From: Leptospira ryugenii
GTDB taxonomy: Bacteria > Spirochaetota > Leptospiria > Leptospirales > Leptospiraceae
Assembly: GCF_003114855.1 (NCBI RefSeq)
Contig: NZ_BFBB01000002.1
Span: 372,001-436,000, forward strand
Direction: 5' to 3'
DNA: 64,000 nt
Shown: one piece after another, positions 48,415-58,044 of the stretch
Numbering within the stretch: position 1 is the stretch's first letter
How the letters are laid out: each line of letters opens with the position of its first letter
Notes under the pieces: model-generated
Told to the model about the DNA's origin: nothing
Databases searched by the model: none
Seen by the model: only the letters and a program-made list of their open reading frames with translations
Made by a program: the position numbers and the translations under genes

Positions 48415-49029
48415 ATGTTCTTTCCTTTCGCAAAATCAGACTCTATCATCTCCGCGGTTCCACCTGAAACCATACCTATCTTAATTATCTTTGTCTCAAT
48501 CGTAGGCTTCACGATCATCATAGAACGTTTGGTATACTTTTGGAAATTAAAGCCCATCCCACAAGAGGATTTGAAAAAAGTAAGGGTATATGCAAAAGAA
48601 AAGAAGTGGGATGACGCAAAAGATCTGTTAGCTCAGAAATCAATTGCACCGGCATCCGTGGTTTTACAACTCGCTTTTGATTTGAAGCGTCGAAATGCTG
48701 ATGATATCCAAGATGATATCCGCCAAGAGGGCTTTCGCCAAATTGCCTTGATGGAAAAATACCTTACTAGCCTCGGCACCATCGCTACCATTGCTCCACT
48801 TTTGGGAGTTTTGGGAACGGTAATTGGTATTGTGCGATCTTTCGCGGAAGGCGCTGGTACGAAAGGAGCGGAGGTAGGTATTTCGGAAGCCTTAATCACG
48901 ACTGCCATGGGTTTAGGAGTAGCCATTCCTGCGTATATTTTTTACAATTATTTTTCAAGATCGAAAGAAGAGAGAACGATTGAACTCGAAAATGTTACCG
49001 ATCTTGTGCTTCCCCATTTGTTAAAATAA
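48415..49029 (+). CDS. exbB: ExbB/TolQ-family proton channel protein
   Basis: 204 residues with three membrane helices ([19 protein letters not shown] and the two after [42 protein letters not shown] partly shown). MotA/TolQ/ExbB family. With ExbD it uses the proton-motive force to energise outer-membrane systems. It begins the exbB-exbD-bamA-uvrD run. An 8-base direct repeat (AATCCTGA) lies in the 50 bases before the gene. Confidence 0.92.
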   Translation: MFFPFAKSDSIISAVPPETIPILIIFVSIVGFTIIIERLVYFWKLKPIPQEDLKKVRVYAKEKKWDDAKDLLAQKSIAPASVVLQLAFDLKRRNADDIQDDIRQEGFRQIALMEKYLTSLGTIATIAPLLGVLGTVIGIVRSFAEGAGTKGAEVGISEALITTAMGLGVAIPAYIFYNYFSRSKEERTIELENVTDLVLPHLLK

Positions 49030-49034
49030 TCACG

Positions 49035-49466
49035 ATGAAGTTTCGTAAAAAACAAGAATCTTTCAACAAGATTGAGTTGGCACCTTTGATTGATGTCATC
49101 TCATTCATTGTGATCTATTTTTTGATGAACGCTACATTAGAAAAAAATACAGCCTTAAAGGTTGAATTGCCTAGGTCTTCCAGCGTAGCAAAAGAAAAAC
49201 AGAAAGATGAACTGATCATCACAGTAGATAAGGCTGGAAAAATCTATCTAGACCAGAATCCAGAGGCTGTCAGCCTTGAGTCGCTCACTGACAAAATCAA
49301 TGGTTTTCTCGGCCCCGAGAAAGAACGTGACCCGAAAAAAAATAAAGTCATAATCCGTGGAGACGGTGGAGCCTCCTACCAAGTCGTTGTAAAGGTTATT
49401 GATGCAGTCAATGCTGCAGGCGTTAGCCGATTCAATTTAGCTATGGTAAAAGGTACTTCCAAATAG
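49035..49466 (+). CDS. exbD: ExbD/TolR-family protein
   Basis: 143 residues: short cytoplasmic start ([20 protein letters not shown]), one membrane helix ([18 protein letters not shown]), and a periplasmic domain. The Asp in PLIDVISF is at the proton-pathway position. Partner of ExbB, 5 bases upstream. The first 20 bases of coding are nearly identical to those of the bamA start 3 bases after this gene. Confidence 0.92.
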   Translation: MKFRKKQESFNKIELAPLIDVISFIVIYFLMNATLEKNTALKVELPRSSSVAKEKQKDELIITVDKAGKIYLDQNPEAVSLESLTDKINGFLGPEKERDPKKNKVIIRGDGGASYQVVVKVIDAVNAAGVSRFNLAMVKGTSK

Positions 49467-49469
49467 AAA

Positions 49470-52343
49470 TTGAAGTTTCGTAAAAAACATTTTGTTGGCC
49501 TAACGCTTGTTAGTTTAATTCTCCTGCTTTATCCAAAGTGGCAGAATTTATATTCAAGTAAGTCAGTCTATTTAGACAGAAAGATTACGAAAATAGAGTT
49601 TGCTGGCAACATCAATACCTCTGCTTCCGACATCGCGGACATCATTGATATGAAACCTGGAATGGTTTTGTCGCAGGATCTTTTGGATGCTGACATGAGG
49701 GCCTTATTCCAATCAGGTTTTTTCTTCCATATAGATATTTTAGGTGAATTGGATGGAGAGGGTGTCAAGATCCTAGTTCAGGTTAAGGAAAGACCTCGGG
49801 TAAAGGACATTGAATTTATTGGTGCCGATGAAGTATTTCCATCTGACTTACGTGATAAGATTCCCTTAAAAGAAAATGAAGTTATCACTCCGAAAAAGGT
49901 TCAATTATCAAAAGAAGTAATCTTAAAAAAATACCGGGATGAAGGTTTCTTCTTAGCTTATGTGCGCTTTGAGTTAGAACCCCTCGACCAAAAAACAAAT
50001 ACTGTAAAAGTAAAGTTTATCATAGATGAAGGGGAGGAAATTCCTGTATCGAAGATCAATATCTTTGGCAATTCAGAAATTGATACCTTTGATTTACAGT
50101 CCGTTCTGGATTTAAAAGAGTCAGGCTTAATTGAATCAGGCGTTTTTAAAGAGGCGGCATTTGAGACCGACAAACAGAAGATTGTTGCTTACATGAAATC
50201 TCGAGGATATGTAGATGCGGAGATTAGCAATGATGGAACAAACTGGGAAATCAAATGGGAGAATCCAAAGAAAAAAGATAAACGTGTAGTGGTCGTAAAT
50301 TTCAAAGTAGTGGAAGGTGAACAGTATTTCTACAACGGATATACTACCAAACATGATATGACTTTGGGGCCCAATAACATGCCTATTTATCTCAATAAAG
50401 AAGGTAATCCACCAGGGACACCTTTAGAAGAGTGGCGTCCTGTTTATGAGGTCAAATACTTACAGGACCAATATGAATTTTCCACAAACGACGTAGGTGA
50501 TGTATTTGATGAATCCAAATTCCAAAAGGATAGAGGCTCCATCAATGAAGCGTATTCTGCAAAAGGATACTTATTTGCACAGGTAATTCCAAGAAGAAAG
50601 ATCATCGAACTCACAGACGAATCATTGGCTAGGTATGAGAATTGTCAAAAACGCTCGAGCCCAGAAGCGGTAAAGGATTGTGAAGAAGAATATGTCGCTT
50701 TAAATATTGCAAAATTACGAAAAGTATATGATTCCAAACCCTCTCTTAGGGGGAAAAAGTTTATCCATGTTGATTTTACGATCCGTGAGAACAACCTAGC
50801 TTTCGTTGAAAACATCATCATAAAAGGGAACAAAAAAACACTCGATCGTGTTATCCGCAGAGAATTGCTCTTTAAGCCAGGAGATTTATTCAACTCAACG
50901 CTTGTGAATCGATCACGGGAAAGGATCTTTAACTTAGGCTATTTTAAAGAAGTCAACTTTAACATGAGGCCTGGTTCCGATGAGACAAAGATGAACCTCA
51001 TCATCGAAGTTGTGGAGCAACCGACGGGCACGGTATCGATGGGTGGTGGGTATGGAACGATTACCGGGTTTTCCATTTTTACTCAGTTAGGTGAAAATAA
51101 TTTAAACGGAAGTGGGCAGCAGATTACAGGTCGTATTGAGTTTGGACCTATCCGTAGATTTTTGCAAATTTCTTGGACGGAGCCTTGGTTACGAGATAAA
51201 CCTTGGTCTTTGACTCTTTCCGCATTTTATTCCTCCAGAACTCTATTCGTGGGTGCAACTTCGATTACGGAAAACAACAACCAAGGTATTAAGGAAGCGG
51301 CATCTTACGAAAGGGCGGGTGTTGGTGTGAGTGCAGGGATCGGGCACCGTTTTCTTGTTAACTGGACACACTTCCATCGCTATAGCCCAAGTTTTTTTGC
51401 TTCCACTCGGCCATCATCACTTGTCTCGGACCAAGTTCTCGCGGAAGTAAACCGAGGTTGGCAATTTAGGTCCCAACTTACCAACGGTGTTGCCTACGAC
51501 AACCGAGACAATGTGTTCAACACCACACAAGGCTTTAACTTAGTTCTTTCCATTGACAATGTTGGCCAGTATCTCGCAGGGGAGAGCCACTTTGACCAAT
51601 ACAGTCCTATTTTGGAATACTACCACACTTGGTTTGATTATACGCTCTTTGGATTGATTCGCAAGAACATACTCAGAAGGTGGAGAGTTGTACAACAATT
51701 CCGAACCTCTTCTGTGTTTACATATGAAAGAGCACCCAAGTACGGTAGGCAGGACAAGGAAAAGATCCCTTACATCCAAGTGCAAGATCGATTGTTTTTG
51801 GGTGGTTATGAGTCTTTACGCGGTTGGTTTTTCGATGATAAATACTACCCGGAAGAGTGGAGAAATGGAGCAGCATCCAGGGTTTTGTTTACTACGGAAT
51901 TACGTTTTCCTATTGAACCAAGTTTATTGTGGTTTGTGGTCTTCATGGACGCAGGTGCGATGTATGAGGAAGTGAACCGTGCTATTGGTGAGAGAAAGGA
52001 AGCATTCCAAAATTATGATTCGGTTGTACGCGCACAACGGTTTGCAGATCCCGCTGCCACCTATTTATTTGAAACATTCAATTCAAGTGGGCAAAAGTTA
52101 CCTATGTCACCGTACGAATTGAACGATCCTGGTCGTTTGGTTCTCTCTGGTAAGAATATTTCATTGCAAAACTTCAAATACTCTTGGGGATTCGGTCTGC
52201 GGATCCAAATTCCAGTCCTTCCGCTCAGAATATATTTTGCACAAAAAATCCTCTATACAGGTGATGCTGAAGCTCCTTTCTCCACCTATCCAGATACCAA
52301 TGCTTTCCAATTTGTGTTTGGTATCGGCGACTTAAGATTTTAA
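49470..52343 (+). CDS. bamA: Outer-membrane protein assembly factor BamA (Omp85)
   Basis: 957 residues. N-terminal signal segment (FVGLTLVSLILLLYP), several POTRA domains (ITKIEFAGNINTSASDIADI, VKDIEFIGADEVF, ISKINIFGNSEIDTFD, AFVENIIIKGNKKTLDRVI), and a C-terminal barrel with LRGWFFDDKY in place of VRGF and a terminal Phe (FVFGIGDLRF). Inserts outer-membrane proteins. The start is TTG at 49470, 3 bases after exbD; its first codons repeat the exbD start (FRKK). No strong ribosome-binding site is seen, so re-initiation after exbD is likely. Confidence 0.94.
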   Translation: MKFRKKHFVGLTLVSLILLLYPKWQNLYSSKSVYLDRKITKIEFAGNINTSASDIADIIDMKPGMVLSQDLLDADMRALFQSGFFFHIDILGELDGEGVKILVQVKERPRVKDIEFIGADEVFPSDLRDKIPLKENEVITPKKVQLSKEVILKKYRDEGFFLAYVRFELEPLDQKTNTVKVKFIIDEGEEIPVSKINIFGNSEIDTFDLQSVLDLKESGLIESGVFKEAAFETDKQKIVAYMKSRGYVDAEISNDGTNWEIKWENPKKKDKRVVVVNFKVVEGEQYFYNGYTTKHDMTLGPNNMPIYLNKEGNPPGTPLEEWRPVYEVKYLQDQYEFSTNDVGDVFDESKFQKDRGSINEAYSAKGYLFAQVIPRRKIIELTDESLARYENCQKRSSPEAVKDCEEEYVALNIAKLRKVYDSKPSLRGKKFIHVDFTIRENNLAFVENIIIKGNKKTLDRVIRRELLFKPGDLFNSTLVNRSRERIFNLGYFKEVNFNMRPGSDETKMNLIIEVVEQPTGTVSMGGGYGTITGFSIFTQLGENNLNGSGQQITGRIEFGPIRRFLQISWTEPWLRDKPWSLTLSAFYSSRTLFVGATSITENNNQGIKEAASYERAGVGVSAGIGHRFLVNWTHFHRYSPSFFASTRPSSLVSDQVLAEVNRGWQFRSQLTNGVAYDNRDNVFNTTQGFNLVLSIDNVGQYLAGESHFDQYSPILEYYHTWFDYTLFGLIRKNILRRWRVVQQFRTSSVFTYERAPKYGRQDKEKIPYIQVQDRLFLGGYESLRGWFFDDKYYPEEWRNGAASRVLFTTELRFPIEPSLLWFVVFMDAGAMYEEVNRAIGERKEAFQNYDSVVRAQRFADPAATYLFETFNSSGQKLPMSPYELNDPGRLVLSGKNISLQNFKYSWGFGLRIQIPVLPLRIYFAQKILYTGDAEAPFSTYPDTNAFQFVFGIGDLRF

Positions 52344-54526
52344 TGGCACAGTCACAGCTGAACGCAGAACAAGAAAAGGCGGTCATTTCGATCGCAGGGC
52401 CAGTTTTAATCCTGGCTGGTGCAGGTTCAGGTAAAACCAGAGTGATTACTCATCGCATCTCTCATCTCATCCAAAACATTGGGATAAGAGCCAGTAGAAT
52501 CCTTGCTGTAACATTTACCAATAAAGCTGCAGAAGAAATGAGAGAAAGATGTCGCCACCTATTGGGCGCGAATGAAGAACCTTTCATCAAAACCTTCCAT
52601 TCCCTTTGCCTCTACATTCTAAGACGAGAAGGAAAACATCTAGGTCTAGGCTCGCATTTCACAGTGTATGATTCCGAAATGCAAGAATCCCTTATTAAAG
52701 AAATCTTAAAACGTAGGGAATTGGACACAAAAGAATTTAAGCCGAGTCATTTTGCAAATCTCTTTTCCAAAGCAAAGGATTCTTTCCAGACAGCAGAGGA
52801 CTATGCCAAGAAGAACGATAAGGATGAATACGAATCCATCGTTTCTCAAGTATTCTTGGAATATGAGAAGACGAAAGCAGATAGAAATGCTGTTGATTTT
52901 GGAGACCTGATATTGCAATGTGTGCTGCTTTTCCGCAAATTCCCACTGATACTGGAGAGGTACCAAGATCAATGGCAATATATCATGGTCGACGAGTACC
53001 AAGATACCAATAAAATCCAATACCACCTTATTCAACTGTTAGCTCAAAAACACAAAAACTTATGTGTAGTTGGTGATGATGACCAATCGATTTATTCTTG
53101 GCGTGGTGCAGACATCAGCAATATCTTAAATTTTCATAAAGATTATCCTGAGGCCTTAATCGTAAAACTAGAAGAAAATTATCGATCAACCCAAACCATT
53201 ATCCAGACTGCCGCAAAAATCATTTCCAATAATAAACAGAGAACCAATAAGACTCTTTTCACAAACAATGAAATTGGCGATAAAATTCGGATAACAAGTT
53301 TTCAAAATGAAACGGAAGAGGCAGCGGGCATTCTAAACAAAATCTTATCCTTGAAAAAATCGCAAAATAAGTTTTCGGATTTTGCCATCTTCTATAGAAC
53401 AAATAGCCAATCTAGAGCATTTGAAGAAATCTTTCGGAAAAAAGGGATCCCATACAAGATCTTTGGTGGGTTTCGATTTTTTGATCGAAAGGAAGTAAAG
53501 GACCTAATTGCTTATTTATCTGTGATTGTAAACCCAATTGATTCAACTTCCCTTTTGAGGATCATTAATACACCTCCCAGAGGCATTGGAGATACAACGA
53601 TTAACCACCTCCAAAACCATTCTATTGAAAATGGAATATCACTTTTGGAGTGCCTAAAGATTTCAATTCCAGAAATCAAAAGAGGAACTGCCAAAAAACT
53701 TTTAGATTTATCTAAAATGTTTGAACATTTTATTTCTGAACATGAGAAAAAAATTCTGCCATCAGAATTAACCTATGAAGTCTTAGAAAGATCAGGATAT
53801 AGAGAGTATCTTGAAAATGAAGGCACGGAAGAATCCTTTTCACGCCTAGAAAACTTAAATGAATTTGTAAATGCACTTAGAGATTTTGAAGAATCCAATG
53901 AAGAGGCGAGATTAGAGGAATATCTCGCAAATATCTCTCTGATCACTAGTGAAGAAGATACAAAAGAATTAGCAGATTATGTAATTTTAATGACCGTACA
54001 TAATGCGAAAGGATTAGAATTTAAAAATGTGTTTTTGTCTGGTATGGAGGAGGGAACCTTTCCCCATTTCTTGGCCAGTGAAAGAGACGAAGACATCGAA
54101 GAAGAACGCAGATTGTGTTATGTTGCCGTCACAAGGGCTCGTGAAAGACTAGAAATATCTTTATCAAGATTTACCCGTAAATTTGGTGAGGTGGAAGCAA
54201 GGTTTCCATCTCGATTCCTTCAAGAAATGCCAAAAGAAAATGTAATAGGCGACCACATTGAACTCTTATATGGCCAGAGACTTCCTGAATCTATGCCAAA
54301 AGCAAAATATGCACCAGTTCAGATGTCGAAAGAAGAAAGTACAATTTCTGCCTCCGAACCACAAAAAATCAAAGTGGGTATTCAAGTAAAACATAAGGTG
54401 TATGGACTCGGAAAAGTAGTAGAAAAGAGTGGTACTGGGGATAATACGAAGGTGACAGTTCGGTTTGGAGCCCACGTAGAAAAAAAATTTTTATTGGCGT
54501 ACACCCCTCTTGAGATAGTATCTTGA
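52343..54526 (+). CDS. UvrD/Rep/PcrA-family DNA helicase
   Basis: 727 residues, superfamily 1 3'-5' helicase. Q motif LNAEQEKAVIS, Walker A LILAGAGSGKTRVITHR, motif II VDEYQDTNKIQYHL, motif III GDDDQSIYSWRGAD, motif IV/V ILMTVHNAKGLEFKNVFLSG and motif VI YVAVTRARERLEIS. The last 90 residues form a Tudor-like tail (VKHKVYGLGKVVEKSG) typical of PcrA-type proteins. It overlaps the bamA stop as TAATG. Acts in nucleotide excision repair and replication. Confidence 0.95.
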   Translation: MAQSQLNAEQEKAVISIAGPVLILAGAGSGKTRVITHRISHLIQNIGIRASRILAVTFTNKAAEEMRERCRHLLGANEEPFIKTFHSLCLYILRREGKHLGLGSHFTVYDSEMQESLIKEILKRRELDTKEFKPSHFANLFSKAKDSFQTAEDYAKKNDKDEYESIVSQVFLEYEKTKADRNAVDFGDLILQCVLLFRKFPLILERYQDQWQYIMVDEYQDTNKIQYHLIQLLAQKHKNLCVVGDDDQSIYSWRGADISNILNFHKDYPEALIVKLEENYRSTQTIIQTAAKIISNNKQRTNKTLFTNNEIGDKIRITSFQNETEEAAGILNKILSLKKSQNKFSDFAIFYRTNSQSRAFEEIFRKKGIPYKIFGGFRFFDRKEVKDLIAYLSVIVNPIDSTSLLRIINTPPRGIGDTTINHLQNHSIENGISLLECLKISIPEIKRGTAKKLLDLSKMFEHFISEHEKKILPSELTYEVLERSGYREYLENEGTEESFSRLENLNEFVNALRDFEESNEEARLEEYLANISLITSEEDTKELADYVILMTVHNAKGLEFKNVFLSGMEEGTFPHFLASERDEDIEEERRLCYVAVTRARERLEISLSRFTRKFGEVEARFPSRFLQEMPKENVIGDHIELLYGQRLPESMPKAKYAPVQMSKEESTISASEPQKIKVGIQVKHKVYGLGKVVEKSGTGDNTKVTVRFGAHVEKKFLLAYTPLEIVS

Positions 54527-54544
54527 TCATAAGAGGAAAAGTTT

Positions 54545-54955
54545 ATGAAACCGATACTCATCTTATTGCTTTTAACCACACATTTTTTGTATGCTCAGTC
54601 TAGCGGTAGTTTGGCGGAGGAGTTTGCAAAACTTGATGCTCATGTTAAAAATCCAAAAAAGTCTGCGGATGAAAAGAAAAAGACTTTAGAGACAAATCTT
54701 CTCAATAGTCTACGATCTTCCCTAACGCATCGGTTGACGAATCCCAAAAAAGAACTCAAGGATTTAAAAATCCAAGACTTGGTTTCAGAAAGACAGCCTG
54801 GCACAAATAATTTTTTTGTTAAATACAAGAACTATTTAATCGCCTATCAATTTGCTTCTGACCCAGAAGAAAATCTTGTGAATCCCAGCGAGGAATATCT
54901 CTTGGAAAGGTCCCCTGGTGACGATCTCTCAGCAAACCATGATGATAAAAAGTAA
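54545..54955 (+). CDS. Small exported protein, function unknown
   Basis: 136 residues with a signal peptide (ILILLLLTTHFLYAQSSG). The mature part is Lys- and Asp-rich with a strand-like centre (NNFFVKYKNYLIAYQFASD). No family recognised. GAGGAAAAG before the ATG is a good ribosome-binding site. It lies 18 bases after the helicase and 25 bases before the phosphatase gene. Confidence 0.72.
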   Translation: MKPILILLLLTTHFLYAQSSGSLAEEFAKLDAHVKNPKKSADEKKKTLETNLLNSLRSSLTHRLTNPKKELKDLKIQDLVSERQPGTNNFFVKYKNYLIAYQFASDPEENLVNPSEEYLLERSPGDDLSANHDDKK

Positions 54956-54980
54956 ACAAAAGGAAATTACCGTTTAAGGA

Positions 54981-55853
54981 ATGGTGGAGACTGCTTTTAT
55001 TGAAGTTTGGGATTGGGTTTTGCAGATTGGTGATCGAGTCCTTGCAATCTATAGGAGTGATTTTTCGGTCACTGATAAAGGAGGAAACGACCCTGTAACT
55101 GAAGCAGATCTTTGGACAAGTGAGTTTCTATATGAGAAGATTTCCAAAGAGTTTCCAGATCATGGTTTTTTATCAGAAGAGAAAAAAGACAATGAGGACC
55201 GTCTAGAAAAAGAGTGGGTTTGGATCCTTGATCCCATCGATGGAACCAGAGAGTTTGTCAAAAAAAATGACCAGTTTGCACTGAGTTTGGGCCTAGTGCG
55301 CTCAGGGATTCCCATTTGGGGGATCGTATTCAACCCAGCTACAGGAGAACTTTTCTCGAAAAATGGCCATACGTTCCAAACTAAATTAAAGGCACCTTAC
55401 CACAATCAACAGAATTTAGAAGAGATTAGGCGATCAGCAAAGATACCTGCTGAAATCTCACAAATTGCTTTTACTTCCTCCGAGCTTCCTTTGCTCTATG
55501 TATCGGGTACAGAACTCAGAGAAGGGCTCTTTGACCATGCTGATTGGAGAAATCATTTTCAGATACAAGCCATGGGAAGCATTGCCTACAAATTAGGACT
55601 CTTAAGTTCTGGTCAAATTGATTTAATCGTCTCATTAAAGCCCAAAAGTGAGTGGGATATATGTGCAGGAGTAGCTCTCTTGTCTTCGCAAGATTTTGAA
55701 GTGAGAGAGTTGAAAACTCTTAAGGAGTATCATTTCAATGGAAAGTTTACAAAAACATATGGCTTGTTAGCTGGAAAAAAATCTGCTGTGGAGTATTTAA
55801 AATCAAAAATTGATTTGGAGAGCTTAACTAAGCAAGTGAGGGACTCATGGTAA
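54981..55853 (+). CDS. cysQ: CysQ/inositol-monophosphatase-family phosphatase
   Basis: 290 residues. Metal site motifs of the family: NDPVTEADLWTSEFL, EEKKDN region, WILDPIDGTREFVKKN (the DPIDGT motif) and WDICAGVALL. The match to REFVKK and the length suggest the 3'(2'),5'-bisphosphate nucleotidase (CysQ) side of the family rather than IMP, which would recycle PAP from sulfate assimilation. It overlaps the next gene start by 7 bases. The symbol is a best guess. Confidence 0.82.
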   Translation: MVETAFIEVWDWVLQIGDRVLAIYRSDFSVTDKGGNDPVTEADLWTSEFLYEKISKEFPDHGFLSEEKKDNEDRLEKEWVWILDPIDGTREFVKKNDQFALSLGLVRSGIPIWGIVFNPATGELFSKNGHTFQTKLKAPYHNQQNLEEIRRSAKIPAEISQIAFTSSELPLLYVSGTELREGLFDHADWRNHFQIQAMGSIAYKLGLLSSGQIDLIVSLKPKSEWDICAGVALLSSQDFEVRELKTLKEYHFNGKFTKTYGLLAGKKSAVEYLKSKIDLESLTKQVRDSW

Positions 55854-56980
55854 TCCCTCATCGGATTGGTTTAGACGCAAGACCATTGTCTACCCGTATG
55901 TCAGGCGTCGGTCGTCTCATTGGAGAGATACTTAAATCCTTTCCAAATCCAGAGGCTTATACCTTTTATCTCTATTCACATCTGCCGATTCATCCCGACC
56001 ATAAAGATATTCTTTCATTACCAAATGTAGTCGTTCCAAAAGGAGGAGGGATCTTTCGTTGGAAAGGCGGTTTGTACTACAATCTATATCTCCCCATTCT
56101 CCTTCGCTTCCAGGCCATTGATTTATTTTGGGGCTCACAACAGATCCTTCCCCCATTTTTGCCACGGCGTATCAAGGCGTTTCTGACTTATTGTGATTTG
56201 GTACTCTACTTTTTCCCAAAAACCATGAGAGGACTTGCTCGTTTTCAGATGAAGCTTTTCCAAAGATATTCTGTTAGGCGTTCATCTTACATATTGTCTA
56301 TTTCACAACAGACGAGTGGTGATGTATGCAAATTCTTTGGATATCCAAAGGAACTTTCTGGCGTTACCTATCCAGGTTTAAATAAGGATCAGATTCAAAC
56401 TGCTTTATCACAATCATGCCAAAAGAGATACTCTGAGATAGGAGAAGGTTTCATCCTTTCGGTTTCCACAATTGAGCCTAGGAAGAATTATCCCTTTCTT
56501 TTAGAGGTATATAGAGCTTATCGAAAGCTAAATCCTAAACAACATAGAGAATGGATAATCATTGGAAAGATAGGATGGGAAGATAAAGAATTCATCCAAG
56601 AATTGAAGACAGAACAATCACTCTTCCGTGATATCCATATATTAGATTCAGTAGATGACATAGCCTTGCACCATTTATATCGGAATTGTGGTCTCTTTTT
56701 ATTTGCCTCCAAATACGAAGGATTCGGCATTCCACTTTTGGAAGCTTTATATCATAACAAATATGCCATTGTCTCGGATATCCCAACATTTCGAGAAATA
56801 GGCGGTGATTCTATCACCTATCTTCCCATCCATCACGAATCTGCTATTGCATTATGGGTAGAGGCAATCAAATCCTTTTTTGAAACACCAAAAATACCAA
56901 ATGCCGATATAGAAAAATTTAAATGGGAGAATGCTGCGAACAAAACGGAAGAAGTGATCGCAAAACTCCTTCTTGAGTGA
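55847..56980 (+). CDS. Family 4 glycosyltransferase
   Basis: 377 residues, GT-B fold. N-terminal IGLDARPLSTRMSGVGRL, and the C-terminal nucleotide-sugar site with FASKYEGFGIPLLEAL (the EXXXXXXXE motif), followed by IPTFREIGGDSITYL. The VSTIEPRKNYPFLLEVYR segment is typical of the family. The sugar and acceptor are unknown. It is coupled to the CysQ-like gene and ends 3 bases before the convergent unknown gene. Confidence 0.88.
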   Translation: MVIPHRIGLDARPLSTRMSGVGRLIGEILKSFPNPEAYTFYLYSHLPIHPDHKDILSLPNVVVPKGGGIFRWKGGLYYNLYLPILLRFQAIDLFWGSQQILPPFLPRRIKAFLTYCDLVLYFFPKTMRGLARFQMKLFQRYSVRRSSYILSISQQTSGDVCKFFGYPKELSGVTYPGLNKDQIQTALSQSCQKRYSEIGEGFILSVSTIEPRKNYPFLLEVYRAYRKLNPKQHREWIIIGKIGWEDKEFIQELKTEQSLFRDIHILDSVDDIALHHLYRNCGLFLFASKYEGFGIPLLEALYHNKYAIVSDIPTFREIGGDSITYLPIHHESAIALWVEAIKSFFETPKIPNADIEKFKWENAANKTEEVIAKLLLE

Positions 56981-56983
56981 TGT

Positions 56984-57298
56984 CTAAAAAAATAAGGAAG
57001 ATAAAGGGTTAGTCTTTTCGATCCTTCCAGAATATAAAATTTCTTTGTCAGAGAGCAATGAATTCACATGAAGGTGCATGCTTCGTGTGGTCATTGCTTG
57101 GATCTCAGCCTTCCACTCACGTTTGTCATCTACAAACACAAGTTTATCGGAAAAAATAGATTCCAGATGTTCCCAATGGATTTCATAGTTTTGTTTTCCT
57201 CTTCGGAAGACTGCTTTTCCGACTTTACCTTTTGAAAATTTCATTCGGGCAAAGGTTACTAGTCTATCCTCATATGGCTCCGTCTCTTTGATAAACAT
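56984..57298 (-). CDS. Small protein of unknown function
   Basis: 104 residues from the ATG at 57298, which has AGAAGG seven bases upstream. The frame continues to a TTG at 57430, but that reading would overlap the TlpA start and has no ribosome-binding site. The chain is strand-rich, with no signal or membrane segment (FARMKFSKGKVGKAVFRRGK, LVFVDDKREWKAEIQAMTTR). No family recognised, but it lies fully between two genes and is likely real. Confidence 0.55.
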   Translation of the reverse strand: MFIKETEPYEDRLVTFARMKFSKGKVGKAVFRRGKQNYEIHWEHLESIFSDKLVFVDDKREWKAEIQAMTTRSMHLHVNSLLSDKEILYSGRIEKTNPLSSLFF

Positions 57299-57399
57299 GG
57301 AGATACCTTCTCCTTTCCAGCTCCCCAATGAGTATGAATTCCATTCTTCTTTCTTGGAGAAATAGTTGTATTGAATCAGAGTGCCACCACCTTTTCCGT

Positions 57400-57906
57400 A
57401 TGAGCTTTTTCTTTCGGACTTATCTGGCAATTCTTTTGGTTAGCCTTTGCCTCTTTTGCGGACATGCGGAAACGGAATCCAATCTCTACTTGTCTTCCAT
57501 TCGTCTGAAGGATACATCTGGAAAGGAACAATCCTTGCAGAACTTTAAAGGGAAGGTACTGGTTGTAGACTTTTGGGCTACTTGGTGTGAACCTTGTCAA
57601 AAATCGATTCCAGTGATCAATGAGTGGAAACGAAAATCGGAAGGAAAACCCATCGTCTTTCTGGGGGTTAATTCGGACCAAGGGGAAGGATTGGAATCCA
57701 TTTTGGAACACAAGAAGGATTGGAAAATGGATTACCCGAGCTTATTAGACCCGGAGTGGAAACTCACAGACTTTTATACGGTGGAAGGACTTCCTTGCCT
57801 ACTTGTCTTTTCCCCAAAAGGTGTTTTGGTCTACAGGCAGTATGGGATCGCAGCATCGGATCTTCCTGGTTTGCTCATCCGTTCTCATGTTTGGGCACAA
57901 GACTGA
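57400..57906 (+). CDS. TlpA/ResA-like thioredoxin-fold exported protein
   Basis: 168 residues from the ATG at 57400. Signal peptide FFFRTYLAILLVSLCLFCGHA. Thioredoxin fold: VLVVDFWATWCEPCQKSIPVINEWK with the redox pair CEPC, then PIVFLGVNSDQGEGLES and YTVEGLPCLLVFSP with the cis-Pro region (GLP). Periplasmic disulfide reductase or cytochrome-c helper. A Cys in the signal tail (SLCLFCG) could be a lipobox in this relaxed genus. Confidence 0.87.
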   Translation: MSFFFRTYLAILLVSLCLFCGHAETESNLYLSSIRLKDTSGKEQSLQNFKGKVLVVDFWATWCEPCQKSIPVINEWKRKSEGKPIVFLGVNSDQGEGLESILEHKKDWKMDYPSLLDPEWKLTDFYTVEGLPCLLVFSPKGVLVYRQYGIAASDLPGLLIRSHVWAQD

Positions 57907-57911
57907 TTGTG

Positions 57912-57951
57912 CATTGCAAAATTAAACAATCGTTACTCTTGCCATTGCAAA
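57912..57951. repeat. Two copies of CATTGCAAA before the acyl-CoA synthetase gene
   Basis: The 9-base word is exact at 57912-57920 and 57943-57951. The distance of 31 bases is close to three helical turns, as for a regulator dimer pair. It lies upstream of the candidate promoter of the acyl-CoA synthetase. Chance occurrence is possible. Confidence 0.4.
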
Positions 57952-57973
57952 GAGACCACTTCGAGAAAATGTC

Positions 57974-57999
57974 TTGACGCTACGTGTTTCTGCTAGTCT
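57974..57999 (+). promoter_or_regulatory. Weak candidate promoter of the acyl-CoA synthetase gene
   Basis: TTGACG at 57974-57979 is a near-consensus -35. The -10 is poor: TAGTCT at 57994-57999 preceded by TGC, with a spacer of 14 bases only. Listed as a candidate because the gene needs a promoter in this 137-base gap. Confidence 0.25.
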
Positions 58000-58044
58000 T
58001 CTAAACTTACTTTTTTACCTTTGTGATTCAAAAAGGAGTCCATA

